Shown here: piece after piece, positions 35,380 to 48,147 of the stretch
How positions within the stretch are numbered: position 1 is the stretch's first letter
How the letters are laid out: each line of letters opens with the position of its first letter
Assembly: GCA_934045905.1 (NCBI GenBank)
Contig: OW203768.1
Location: 33,013,060-33,077,059, forward strand
Reading direction: 5' to 3'
From: Leuctra nigra
Taxonomy: Eukaryota; Arthropoda; Insecta; Plecoptera; Leuctridae
DNA: 64,000 bases
Program-made: the position numbers and the translations under genes
Notes under the pieces: model-generated
Databases searched by the model: none
What the model saw: the letters and a program-made list of their open reading frames with translations, nothing else
Told to the model about the DNA's origin: nothing

Positions 35380-35750
35380 AAACCGAAGAAGAATAAAATC
35401 TAAGTGTACCATCATTGTAAACTTTAACAAAATTATAAAAATTAAAAACGACTTAAAAAATAAATTTAAAATCGAAATTAAAAAAATTAAAAATAAAGCT
35501 TGGCGCATTGAATTTGCACCGACCATGTAGACTTCTTCTATCTTCTTCCTACTTTCTGTCTTTCTTCGGCTCCTTTATCGTCATCTTCTTTCTTATGTTG
35601 CCTTCTTCTTGACACAATGCGCCTAGCTTTATTTTAAATTTTTTTAATTTCGATTTTAAATTTATTTCTTAAGTCGTTTTTAATTTTTATAATTTTGTTA
35701 AAGTTTACATTTACAATGATGGTACACTTAGATTTTATTCTTCAAATTTG
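35380..35750. repeat. Foldback, AT-rich inverted repeat
   Basis: Arms at about 35385-35515 and 35610-35750 are complementary (AATCTAAGTGTACCATCATT / AATGATGGTACACTTAGATT; AAGCTTGGCGCATTG / CAATGCGCCTAGCTT), with a pyrimidine-rich loop of about 95 bp. From 35760 to 36930 no gene was recognised. Confidence 0.75.
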
Positions 35751-36946
35751 GACTCAACGTTAGATTTATATAGGTGTTGTGCTTGGCGGCAGTAACTGGG
35801 CGAAATGATTTCACGAAATATAAGTGCGAAAATGTTTAAACAATATATTATTGCTTGGTCCTTCTTTTAGATCTCAATTGTTTTAAGTGAGAAGGTGCTT
35901 GGCAGTTTTTTTTACAAGTTCTTGTTTTTGTATTACAATTGAGGAGCATAGTATCAAAACGAAGTATGTCCACTTATTTCACGTTTCGAGTTAGAGGTGG
36001 CACTGGAATCGTCTAAATGCGCTCTTCAAGCACGTGAAGCGCTTTTGGTTCAAAAAAAATCATGTCCCATGATATTCTGTTGGCAAAACTGCATACTTTC
36101 AAAAGAAGGTATGTCCAAACGAATCAACCGGGAGCCAAGAGCACCCTGGGCCCCCTTGATTCCATCGGTCAGCTGAATTGTCAAGCTGCTGTCAACAATA
36201 TATTCTGCTACTTTAATCAATCTTTTGAAACAATTATTTTTTATAAATTTTTTTGTTTGAAACAAAAAGAGTTATGTCCTTTGTTATTTTATGCCATCGT
36301 TTCAAATAGATGTATGTCAAAATTTAAAAATTAAATATTTGAGAAAATACTGTGTTTTCGAAGATTGACTTTACGTATTTCAAATTAACTATTTTTCTTC
36401 TAAATTTACCATATGCGGCAATTATTTTTCTTCACGCGGTCTTATTGTTACACTAAATGTGTCATTATCTCAGAATGGTGTTGGGTGCCAATAACCCTTT
36501 TTGAAACTATACTCCTCAATTATACCTCTACTTTGTGTCATCCAATCTTAATGGTACAGACAACTCATCATACTGTGATAAACTTACCCCCAGTCCAGTC
36601 GACTACCAGACATACACAGGCATAGTATAAGTTGCCTAACTAGATTGATAGTTCTATACAGAGGGGTGACTTGCAAGACTGGTTTTATCACTGGGTTTTA
36701 TGTCAGAGCATACTACAGTATGTATGTAGACTTCCAACTGGACGATATTATCAATAGTAGGGAATTCTTCTGTAAATTAAATTTCCAAATAATTGTATTA
36801 TTATGGTAGGGGAGACGTTGCTAAATACAGATATGTTATTAATTTTGTTGTGGGTTCAATAGTTCGCTCGGAATTGATTTACAAAGTTTGATATTTTTCT
36901 TTTAACTTTAAAACAGGAAAATTGATATTGACATCATAACTCAGAT

Positions 36947-37055
36947 GTTGCCATGGCAACAAAGCATATCGCCATGGTAACACATTGTTGTGGACTTAGA
37001 AATGACATCACAGCCCAGATTGTCATTACATGCCGTTTTTCCCGCCAAAATGTCC
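36947..37055. promoter_or_regulatory. RFX X-box pair and E2F-like site
   Basis: GTTGCCATGGCAAC (36947-36960) is a perfect palindromic X-box. TCGCCATGGTAAC follows about 10 bp later (near 36970-36982). TTTTTCCCGCCAAAA near 37038 matches the E2F consensus. Together they look like a promoter, but no exon is seen beside them. Confidence 0.35.
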
Positions 37056-37188
37056 CATGACATTTGAAATTGATTTTTATGAATGAAAATGTTCTACTTC
37101 TCAAGTGATAAGAGTGTCTGTGATTATTATTTGTGTTGTTATTTACGAATTTACTTTAATAAAATTAGAGGAGAATTCCCTATTAAAA

Positions 37189-37832
37189 TACTAGGAAAAC
37201 GCTCAGTGTAACGCGTTGATGAGCGAGCCTTCGTACTGCATGCGATTTGATATGCGTTTGCAAGTATCAGCTGCTCTACAGGCCTTGGAACTGATGCATC
37301 ACGAAGACAGGGATGAAAATTTAGGATACATTTGTCAAATATTTAAAGATTTTAGAATAATTTATCCTTTAAATGACAATAACTTCTGAAAATGACCACA
37401 GATTAGTCTTCAAAATGGCATAATTACCTAAAATGTAGGTCCCAATGAGGATGCGAAGTTTTAAGTTGATCGGTCAATCGGTTCTAATTTAAATTTCAAA
37501 AATCACAGGAAAGATGGTTTTAATCTTTAAAAAATTGGAGGATTTGGCTGAAACTTTGTAAAATTGGAGAAAATGTTGGTTGCAATGACTTTGCAAAATT
37601 TCAAATTGTTCGGACCAACCAATCTAAAGATAATTTATTTAAAATTTGAACCAATCACAGGATCCCACTCAAAAACGATCCCGGACCTCTTATATTACGT
37701 TAGTATGTGTGCAAAATGTCAAATCGATTGGTTGTGCGGTTTGACCTGGGCAGTGCAGACAAAAAAAAAGCATACAGAGAAAGTGTCATAAGAGTACTGT
37801 GGTGACGCTCGCTACGCACGCTCGATTACAGC
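37189..37832 (+). mobile_element. Family C element, near-complete copy
   Basis: Left end CTAGGAAAACGCTCAGTG with AACGCGTTGATGAGCGAGC; right end GGTGACGCTCGCTACGCACG, a stem-forming sequence. The interior repeats a block of the type AAATTTCAAATTGTTCGGACC three times at increasing divergence. No coding capacity. The stretch 37833-38288 holds nothing recognised. Confidence 0.65.
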
Positions 37833-38288
37833 ATGACTGAGGTCCTGAGGTGAGATGTTCCGATGAATAATTGTTTACTCTGGTGGTTGGTTTTGGAGAT
37901 CCTGCACATGAATGAACACTCGAGCTGCTAATCTCTGCTAATTGTTGACTTGTGGTCGCAGATCTGCAATGTCATGTTCTCACCACACACTCATGCATCG
38001 ATAACCACACACTAAATCAATAGGAAATCACACGCCATGCAGCGATCATTGTCCAATTCATTGCATAAGAAAGATAGTTTGTTGTGTACACATATTTCTT
38101 TATCTCCAGTGTTGACAATTAGTAAACAAGAATGTAGTAGACATGTTGTACATTGTTTGTAATGAGTTTCCTTATTACGACCCGGACTTTATTTCTGTTT
38201 TGAACTTTCCTGAATGTGTTTGTTACAATAATGTTTAATATTGATTTTAAAATTAATTTATATAGGTATAGTGGTACCTAGTACTACA

Positions 38289-38885
38289 GGGGCCAGATTC
38301 ACAAAAAGTATTATCTCCTAATACGTACTATCTTTTGGTATTATCTTTCATTTAACATGGTGTTTTTGGTATTAAGGTGGCGCGATCACTCGAAGTCAGA
38401 GTCTCAGATCTTCATAATATTTTGTGTACTTATTGATAATCACGCCATACACAATCCCTGAAAAAATTAAACACTTCTCGTGTCTAGTTTCTGAGATAAT
38501 TTGAGTTTTCTCCCCCATGGTATCTTATCAGCCAAGTAAAATCGTGTCATTTTTAAGCTAAAATGGAGTTCTAATCTTTTTGTACCGTTAGATTTTAACA
38601 AAAAACTTTTTTTCTGGTAGACATATGGACATACTATCAGGAAAAAATTGAAAACAATACCAACGTGTGCTATTTTAAAAGTTATTAACTAAATTCGAAA
38701 TTATTTCCTATACCTCCCATGTTAAGGTTTTGATCATTCTCAAGAGGTATAGGAAAATCATTTCGAATTTGGTTAATAACTTTTAAATAGCACACGATGG
38801 TATTGTTTTCAATTTTTTTCCTGATAGTATGTCCATATGTCTTCCAGAATTTTACCAGAATAATACCTTTCGTGAATCCAGCCCC
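38289..38885. mobile_element. MITE with GGGGC(C/T)(A/G)GATTCAC inverted ends (597 bp)
   Basis: Left GGGGCCAGATTCACAAAAAG and right reverse complement GGGGCTGGATTCACGAAAGG. The right half is an internal foldback (about 38615-38850) built around ATAGCACACGWTGGTATTG. Target duplication not clear. Homologous interior at 9440-9790. Confidence 0.65.
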
Positions 38886-39772
38886 AGATGTTTTGTCGTT
38901 AGTTTTTTCCTTGGCTCAAACATAAAACATAATTGGCTCAACATAATTCGTGCTTCAAAACGCACGCATGTGATGGGCTGGATATTTGAACACTGCGTTA
39001 ATTATCTCATGCCCCTGAGTGGAAAACATTGTAAATTTATGTTTTCAATGCCCCTATTAAATCACAAATTTAGGGAGTAGTTTTATTTAAACAGCCATAA
39101 ATAAGAACACAAGAATAAGAAAATATAAAATTCTAGATATCGTCTTTATTACATGTTGTATTACGAATGCGGAATGCCTACATGATTATGAAGAATATGT
39201 AAGATGAACGGTAAGGATGAGGTGGTTGCGGACTATAAGGTAACCATTCCAGCATACCTCTCGACTGAGGCAAAGCACGAAAAACCGCAGTCAAGAAGAA
39301 AGTACACTGGATTAAATTTAAAAAAATCGTAACCTTGACATGGTATAATAAAACTCCAAACACCGTCGTGTGTGTGTGTGAGAGAGAGGTCCTGTTTGTA
39401 CAGCCCTGAGCCACACTGCATCAGATGTGACGGTACACTTGACATGCAGGAATCAGCTGACCTGCGCCCTCTATGACGTACACAGTGACGTGCGATGTCC
39501 GTAGAGGTGACTTTCACACCTCCACAACACGCACTCTTGACCCTTATCGACTGCAACGCCGGTCATTGATTTCTCCAGGAAAACACGACATCTTGTTTTT
39601 CACACACTGATTCTCTTCATGACGTTTGTATTCTGTTTAAAAATAACGAAGAAGATATAATTATTTTCATATTTTTAACAGGTCAATTTGAGCAACATTC
39701 AGGGGCTGACAACAAGACAAATATAAATTACTTTCATTGTGTGCGAGAAGGCCAGTAGTCCATGATGTGAAA
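38886..39772. other. Intergenic DNA with a SINE body (minus)
   Basis: 39178-39310 matches, on the minus strand, the body of the SINE at 11000-11260 (GCCTCAGTCGAG..., CCGCAACCACCTCATCC). A GC-richer stretch at 39400-39560 is open on the minus strand but without any recognised motif. The rest is featureless. Confidence 0.45.
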
Positions 39773-40171
39773 CAGGCGCGTAGGAACTACTTTCATCATG
39801 GGGGGGAGGGGGTTGCGACACCTGGAGAGGGCTGGGGAGCGAATCCCCCCAGTTTTAGCCCCACAGGGCGTTTATTAGAATTTTAACAAGTTAAAAATAT
39901 TTCTGGGGCTTTAAAATGCTCAAACTGAAGCAAAACAAATCCAATTCTTGCCCCGCAGGGTATATTTTTGAGTATAAACATTTTAAATCGATTCTAAGAC
40001 TGCTCAAATTACAACAAATAACTCCCTTTTTTTGCCCCACAGGTATTTTTTTTTTAATTTAAACAATTTGTAAGTGATTCTTGGACACTAAACTTGATTT
40101 TGTATGGTGAATCAGTCTGCTAGAGTGGGGGGGGGATAATACTCCCATCACCCCCCCTTCCTATGCGCCTG
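39773..40171. mobile_element. hAT-type MITE, CAGGCGCGTAGGA family (399 bp)
   Basis: Ends CAGGCGCGTAGGAAC and CCTATGCGCCTG. Flanking 8-mers atgtgaaa and atgtgaga (7 of 8 match). G-runs next to both ends. Interior carries CCCCGCAGGGTAT-type subrepeats. Confidence 0.85.
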
Positions 40172-40439
40172 ATGTGAGATCATAAACAAATATGTCTACC
40201 TTCGAATCATATTAATGGTGACATGAGTCATTGTGTAAGAGAGCATTTGTTGACATCAGTCAAATGGCAATTGATAGAGCTTGATCACATCATTCCAAAC
40301 GTGTAACCCAATTATTCGAGAAAATAGACTTCCGGCCTTATAGCTCTGAGATACAGAAATATAGATCGCATGTATGCAAGATCAAGTTGGCTCAGGCGGT
40401 AACGCACTGGACTCGCGCTCCCGAGGTCCCAGGCTCGAT

Positions 40440-41460
40440 TCCCGCTACCATTGTTCTTGCCCGGTTCTTTTCCCCTCATTCCCGCTACCATTGTTCTTGC
40501 CCGGTTCTTTCCCCTCATTCCCGCTACCATTATTCTTGCCCGGTTCTTTTCCCCTCATTCCCGCTACCATTGTTCTTGCCCGGTTCTTTTCCCCTCATTC
40601 CCGCTACCATTGTTCTTGCCCGGTTCTTTTCCCCTCATTCCCGCTACCATTGTTCTTGCCCGGTTCTTTTCCCCTCATTCCCGCTACCATTGTTCTTGCC
40701 CGGTTCTTTTCCCCTCATTCCCGCTACCATTGTTCTTGCCCGGTTCTTTTCCCCTCATTCCCGCTACCATTGTTCTTGCCCGGTTCTTTTCCCCTCATTC
40801 CCGCTACCATTGTTCTTGCCCGGTTCTTTTCCCCTCATTCCCGCTACCATTGTTCTTGCCCGGTTCTTTTCCCCTCATTCCCGCTACCATTGTTCTTGCC
40901 CGGTTCTTTTCCCCTCATTCCCGCTACCATTGTTCTTGCCCGGTTCTTTTCCCCTCATTCCCGCTACCATTATTCTTGCCCGGTTCTTTTCCCCTCATTC
41001 CCGCTACCATTGTTCTTGCCCGGTTCTTTTCCCCTCATTCCCGCTACCATTGTTCTTGCCCGGTTCTTTTCCCCTCATTCCCGCTACCATTGTTCTTGCC
41101 CGGTTCTTTTCCCCTCATTCCCGCTACCATTGTTCTTGCCCGGTTCTTTTCCCCTCATTCCCGCTACCATTGTTCTTGCCCGGTTCTTTTCCCCTCATTC
41201 CCGCTACCATTGTTCTTGCCCGGTTCTTTTCCCCTCATTCCCGCTACCATTGTTCTTGCCCGGTTCTTTTCCCCTCATTCCCGCTACCATTGTTCTTGCC
41301 CGGTTCTTTTCCCCTCATTCCCGCTACCATTGTTCTTGCCCGGTTCTTTTCCCCTCATTCCCGCTACCATTGTTCTTGCCCGGTTCTTTTCCCCTCATTC
41401 CCGCTACCATTGTTCTTGCCCGGTTCTTTTCCCTTCATTCCCGCTACCATTGTTCTTGCC
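40440..41460. repeat. 40-bp satellite array, about 25 units
   Basis: Unit CCGCTACCATTGTTCTTGCC plus CGGTTCTTTTCCCCTCATTC, nearly invariant over 25 copies apart from two G-to-A changes and a one-base loss in the second unit. All three plus frames are open, as 40 is not a multiple of 3 and the unit lacks stops. Confidence 0.96.
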
Positions 41461-41467
41461 CCGTTCT

Positions 41468-42376
41468 CAGGCGCGTAGGAACTTTATTTTGACAGGGGGG
41501 GTCAAAATTATAGGGGATCGAAGGATGTCAGGAAAATGTAGTTTACTGCTATACGAGGGGTCTGGGGGACTCACCCCCAGTTAGCCCCGCAGGGCCTTCT
41601 TCGAATTTTTGATACAAAATAATCGAATTTTAAGCTATTCTTCTAAAAGAAATGTAAAATGTGTGATATGCAATATTCTGTGGGAACTTACGAAAACTTG
41701 TTTTTATAGAATTCCCAATGGCCCCGCAGGGCATTTTTTTACATCTTGATAAAAAAAAGAATCGAATTCGACGCTTTTTTGGCATCATTTTTAAAGAAAT
41801 TTAACATGTATGTCCTATGCAAGGGTCCTATTCAATATTCTTGGGGATACAATAGACACAATAAAATTTTGTTATTTGACAAAATCCTAAATGGCCCCGC
41901 AGGGAAATACTTGAATTCTATGAAAGAGAATCGATTATGAATTGATTTTGGAATCGATCTTTGAAAAAGGTTGCAAGAGCAACAGCAATAAGCAATCAAT
42001 AAGAAAAATCTCTATGTATTTTGGAATCTATTGTTAAACGTGTAATTATTTAATTTGATTCATGAGGATGATGATGTTGGACAAATGAGTAAATGAGTTT
42101 TCTCATTAGATCATTGGATTGGACCTCTGTTAAATTAGTTTTGCAAAACTTGAGAAAATTTTGAGAATTCAACCTAATAATGGAGCAAATCTGTGCATTC
42201 TGTGCAACACTTATAATCAACATTTGTGAATATCTGGATGTGTTAGGCTCTCTAGCAGGGGGGGGTCAGAGTCTCTAGCAGGGGGGGTCAGGATCTCTGG
42301 CAGGGGGGGGTCAGGCTCCAGACAGGGGGGGGGGGGTCATTTCCCCCCTTTCCCCCCCACTATTCCTACGCGCCTG
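41468..42376 (+). mobile_element. hAT-type MITE, CAGGCGCGTAGGA family (909 bp)
   Basis: Perfect 8-bp target duplication cccgttct (41460-41467 and 42377-42384). Ends CAGGCGCGTAGGAA and TTCCTACGCGCCTG-like. The interior has about three subrepeats built around GGCCCCGCAGGG and CAATATTCT, and G/C runs near both ends. No transposase. Confidence 0.92.
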
Positions 42377-42785
42377 CCCGTTCTTTTCCCCTCAGTTCGG
42401 GAAGGTTCTCTACTAATAGGCCACGACCGCCTCCTTGCCACCGTCCATCCTTACGCATTCTTCATCGTCTCCATCATCATAATCGTTCATTCTAATTACC
42501 TACAGAACAAAATAAAAAGAATTAATATCTACATGTGATTAAAACACGTTCTGATTTCTGAAATTGTATAAATTACTTATTAATAGCCTTGTTGGAGCAG
42601 TGGTGATCACTTGGCATGATGCCAATCCGTTACATAATCGCATCACAGTATCATTATCAATGCACGTCATTTAAACTCGTTTTCAATATTATGTCATGTT
42701 AATACAAATTATATATAATATATTTAATTATAAAATAAAATCGATATTAACCGGTTAATGATGATGATACTGACTACTTTGAAGA

Positions 42786-43106
42786 GTAACGCGTTGATGA
42801 GCGAGCCTTCGTATTGTATGCGATTTGATATGCGTTTGCAAGTATCAGCTCTACAGGCCTTGGAACTGAAGCATCAAGATAGCAGTGGTAAAATTATTGA
42901 ATTTATTGGCATACATTTGCAAATATTTCAAGTTCATAGAATAAAATTTCTTAAAATGGCAATAACTTTTGAATATAACAACAGATTAGTCTGAAAATTG
43001 CCAACACTACCTAAAATGTTGGTCCCAATGACAATGCAAAGCTTTAAAATTTCAGAAATCACATAAAAAATTTGAAGGTCAACCATTAATTTAATGTATA
43101 ATTTAA
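42786..43106 (+). mobile_element. Family C element, left part, cut by family A
   Basis: AACGCGTTGATGAGCGAGCC and CGATTTGATATGCGTTTGCA match 37210-37262. The copy stops at the family A insertion beginning 43108. Confidence 0.6.
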
Positions 43107-43107
43107 T

Positions 43108-45459
43108 CCCAGAAAAAACACTCCGTGTAAAAATACCAGCCAAGTCTCTTTAACTATAAAAAAAAAATAGAAGAAATCTAAAAATTCAGCACTGAAAAGG
43201 AGTGATATCAAAAAAGGAGCCAAGTCAACGAATTTTCCAAATTTTAATCGTACCATTGAAATAAAAATATCAACCCCCGAGAAATACTTAAAAAAAGGAC
43301 TTGGCGCATCGTTTTTTTAAAGACACTTTTCTATCCTAAAAGTATAGGAAGAACTCTACAAGTATATTTTCCTGAGTATATCACATTCATTATCGACGAA
43401 TCATACTACGTTTTAATATAACTAGTACTCTTACCTACTGGCAGTTTTGGTATTTTGTCAATATTCAGAGGAAATAAACGGATAAACGAATAACGAATAA
43501 ACGGAAGCGGCCTAGTCTATTCGTTATTGCCACTATTTCTAGGGTCATATTAATAGAAGACTTCTCAATATCGTGACTGAGGGAAATAGCGAAAGCGCTC
43601 ATTACAAGAAGGCCGTCAATGAGATTTGTATAAGTGACTAGTGCACTGAGCCATGCTGCTCAAATAATTACTGTCTAGATTTTTATCTAAAGTAATACGT
43701 TATGTAATTTATGAATTTTTTTGGTATAAAATGTTAATTAATAGCAATTAATTACACGGCGAGCAGGTTCAAAGTATAATGCTGTAGTAGGTATGTTGAT
43801 GTACCCACAAAACTATAGGTACCTACCAATCACAAACACAACTGTTCTGTATTATTGCTTGTAAGACAATGCTATGTTTCTTTGCGTACTTATATTTAAA
43901 TTTAAAATATTTTACAGAATGTTCAATATTTAATTTGAAAGTTTTGTCCCAATTTTTCTAGGCATTTCTGAACTACGTAGTATGTGAGTGGCATAAGCTT
44001 AAGAATAGAAAAATGTCTTTAAAAAAACGATGCGCCAAGTCCTTTTTTTAAGTATTTCTCGGGGGTTGATATTTTTATTTCAATGGTACGATTAAAATTT
44101 GGAAAATTCGTTGACTTGGCTCCTTTTTTGATATCACTCCTTTTCAGTGCTGAATTTTTAGATTTCTTCTATTTTTTTTTATAGTTAAAGAGACTTGGCT
44201 GGTATTTTTACACGGAGTGTTTTTTCTGGGATATCACTTCTTTTGTTAGTTTATTCATACAGCTTGTAGCACATGTCCGAGCAGGGACTAATTTCTTTAA
44301 AAAAATACGCCTCAACCGATTTGGTTACTATGAAAAGTTGCGTTTGGTATAAGATGAAAATGATTATCCAAGAAGAATAGCTTAAGTTTCGTTATAATCG
44401 ATCCAGCCGTTTTCGATACATGACGTCACTTCCGGTTTTGAAATAGCGGCCGAATTCCGGTATAGGTAATAAGAAAACAATCTAGTTTTATCTAGTTGAT
44501 ACCTTCATGAACGACCATCTGAATTCCTAATCCCTATATTTCCGTAAAATCGGTCATGCCGTTTGTAATATATGACGTCACTTCCGGTTTCATTTAGTGG
44601 TTCCTGCCGCCATTTCCGGTACCATTAATTTATTTATTCATTTTTCACAATTGATTTTTCAAATAAATAGCAGAATGAATACGCAGGAGCTAGTTCAGTT
44701 GCAATCGGTACAGGCGTTTTAGATATATGACGTCACTTCCGGTTTCAGGAATGGCGGCCGAGAACACTGCTACCTTGAATATATAAATTGTATTGTCTAT
44801 GTTACAATGTAAGTTAATTATGTACGTATTTTAAGTATAATTTGTTGAAATAAGTTAAATATTGCGTATTTATGACGTCACTTCCGGTTTAGAAAATAAG
44901 AAAATAATATTTTTTTTATTGATACTTCATATAGATGACCATCTAAATCGAATGGCGCTAATTTCGTTCTAATCGGTCCAGACGTTTTTGAGTTATGACG
45001 TCACTTCCGGTTTCAAAATGGCGGCTTCCGGTTGGTTTTATAAAAAGGCACCTCAGACGCCAAAAGTGCACATGTGGTAAAAATTTCAGGTCGATCGGTT
45101 CAGCCGTTTAGGCTGTGGCGGTGATAGCGACGTTTCGTGATATCATCAGAATCATCATCATCTTCAGAATCAGAAAGTGGTGTAATTTCACTGTTTTCTC
45201 GGTCCTCTAGCGCGCAAATGGCATAACCTATTGTTCCCAAATTTGGTATATGTAGTGGGGTGGGCCATAGCTCGAAATTAAGATATTTCGCAACAATGTG
45301 AGATTTACCAATTTTGAGATCCAGTAGGCCGAAAATGCCATGTTGTTGCTTACAGTAAAAGTGTTTGGTCTGCTCCTCAGTTTATTAGGCATTTACGGTA
45401 TGTTGAGTGACTGTGAGTGTATAGTACGACTTGGCTGGGTGGAGCGACCGCTCCACTAG
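43108..45459 (+). mobile_element. Family A element, copy 4 (2352 bp)
   Basis: Same layout as 21543-23897: hairpin arms 43108-43345 and about 43998-44230; five CRE/ETS(/YY1)-like modules between 44420 and 45040; tail; hairpin GTGGAGCG-AC-CGCTCCAC and CTAG (45456-45459). Bounded by AT on both sides (43106-43107, 45460-45461). Confidence 0.88.
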
Positions 45460-45554
45460 ATGTGTTTTAATGTTAATGTTAGATCTGACTGATTATGTGA
45501 AAGTAAAAGTACTCAATACTATTGACTAATCATATTATTCTTGTGTCTGAAGGA

Positions 45555-45630
45555 GAGACCTAGAACTTGACACTGCGCTGGGGTCGAACTCGCAACCTCG
45601 GAGACACAAGCGGAAGTAGAATCCTAGACA
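45555..45630 (-). mobile_element. tRNA-like B-box remnant
   Basis: The minus strand reads CGAGGTTGCGAGTTCGACCC, a B-box-like stretch at a tRNA-like distance from CTTGTGTCTCCGAGG. It is too incomplete for a tRNA gene; probably a SINE head. Confidence 0.35.
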
Positions 45631-45687
45631 ATGACATAACATTCTTCTCAGATTCCCTGCTCTGTTGTCACGTGACTCATGTGCCTG

Positions 45688-46490
<803 letters not shown>

Positions 46491-47083
46491 CTATGAATTA
46501 CATTCCTCCGCGTGGCGATTCCGATAAAACGCTTTAGTTCTCTGCAAGACCGTATTACACTTGTCGATTCAAATAGGACAATCATTTAGCAATTTAGATT
46601 TATTTCATTTGTGACCATTATTTGGTATCATTGATATATGTTTGTAATTGTGTTTGAAAGTTGTCAAAGGATTTAAAATATTTTTTGTTACTGATTCTGA
46701 CAATCAGTAATGATCAATGATGATAATCATATCAGATTTAAAAACATCTGAAAGTACTATATTACTATAATAATATACTATAATATTTTAAACTTTGACC
46801 TTCTTGAGAACATAATTGAGAACATAATGGCAAATGACAGCTTTGCCCCTGAAAGTTCTAGTACCAATATCGAACTAACTTGCAAGTGTAATAGGGACTT
46901 GAGTCTACCAGATGCAAGTCAGGTACGACACGTTTGTCTCCATGTTCAAAAGTCAACTCGATCAAAGACAAGAAAACCGCGATCCAGAATAAAACTTGCA
47001 AGAAGCAAGTTGAATCAGCTCTTCCACGGAACTAAATCAATTAGCAACCAAATGAGCTCAGTTTGAATGACTAGATGTATGAT

Positions 47084-47603
47084 CAGACATGGGCAGTATC
47101 TAGATACTTGTATCTTAAGATACGTATCTTAGATACATTTGTATCTTGTATCTAGTATTTTAAATACATAAGCCAAGTGTATCTGTATCTTGTTTAAATA
47201 CCCATTTCTAAAGTATTTTGTATCTTTTTCGAAGATTTAAAATACAAGATACATTTTATGCGCCTAGAATTTCAAAAGAGAGCAGACAAGCATAAAAAAT
47301 ACACGTTGCCGCATTGAATCGATCAAGAATATGTTAAGTATGTTGCCTTACAAATAGAACAAATTAAAATTTAATTTAGAAAGTTAGTCCCTAAATTTTT
47401 TACTGTTGGATGATGTGTATAAGAATATAAAAAGTATCTTTATATGTATCTCTTTTGAAGTATCTAAAGATACTATCTTGTATCTTGTATTTTAAATACA
47501 TCTCTAAAATGTATCTTGTATCTTGTATTTTAGATACCCAAATGAAAAGTATCAGTATCTTGTATTCCAAATACATTGAAACAGAGTATTTTGCCCATGT
47601 CTG
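47084..47603. mobile_element. hAT-type MITE rich in GTATCTT motifs (520 bp)
   Basis: Ends CAGACATGGGCAGTAT and ATTTTGCCCATGTCTG. Perfect 8-bp target duplication tgtatgat (47076-47083, 47604-47611). The inside is packed with GTATCTTGTATTTTAAATAC-type units in both orientations. Confidence 0.92.
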
Positions 47604-47837
47604 TGTATGATGCATAGGCTTTTGTTTCAAGCATTTAGGTTGTACGTACTGGTCATTCAATACATTCGCCGGCAATAGAGATATTGAATGAGAGGCGTGG
47701 AGAGTAATGTATAATGGAAACTTGTAGGAAACTCTGCGTGTAAATGATGCTTTAATAAGCGAGCACAGTCTAAGTGCAACAAGTATCAAGTTCTAGGGGG
47801 TGATTCCTGTAGGCATTTTCACTCTCTTGTCGTTAAT

Positions 47838-48147
47838 TTTAAGACAGTAGCCCCCCCCCCCCCTCGAGCAGGTTGGCATACCATTCACCATACAAAATTA
47901 AGTTTAGTGTCCAAAAATCACCTAAAAAGAAATTAAATTCTAAAAAACGCCCTGCCGGGCAAAAGTATCGCGTTATTGGAGTTTTTTTTTGCTTTATTTT
48001 GTGCTTTTGTGCCCCAGAATCACTTTTAAATAGTTTAATTTCTGAAAAAATACGCCCTGTGGGGCTACAACTAGGGAGCTTCGCCCCCAGACCCCCCCCC
48101 CCCCCCACTTCCCCCACCCCCCGATGAAAGTAGTTCCTACGCGCCTG
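47838..48147. mobile_element. hAT-type MITE, CAGGCGCGTAGGA family, left end lost
   Basis: Right end GTTCCTACGCGCCTG is intact. Poly-C runs at about 47850 and 48090, and CGCCCTGCCGGGC / CGCCCTGTGGGGC subrepeats match the family. No matching left terminus or target duplication was found. Confidence 0.65.

Larger units (their letters stand above)
40376..42510 (+). mobile_element. tRNA-derived SINE carrying an internal 40-bp satellite and a hAT insertion
   Basis: The head has A box TGGCTCAGGCGG (40389) and B box GGCTCGATTCC about 38 bp later. Immediately after, the 40-bp unit is amplified (40440-41460). Then a hAT element interrupts (41468-42376). The SINE body and ATC-rich tail follow (GGCCACGACCGCCTCCTTGC, CATCATCATAATCG) to about 42500. 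Order and homology with the SINE at 11000-11260 support one original insertion. Confidence 0.75.

Noticed and set aside
40380..40450. Functional tRNA gene
   Set aside because: A and B boxes are present, but the acceptor stem does not close and a SINE body follows; the same holds for 11200-11260 and 60195-60260.
40440..41460. CRISPR-like regular array
   Set aside because: Units are contiguous 40-mers without variable spacers, in a eukaryotic SINE.
40374..41584. Three plus-strand frames of about 370 codons (ATIVLARFF repeats)
   Set aside because: Same effect from the 40-bp SINE-derived array.
46827..47066. 79-codon ATG frame between the GACA tract and a hAT MITE
   Set aside because: No known motif; a donor-like site inside could make it an exon, but there is no second line of evidence.
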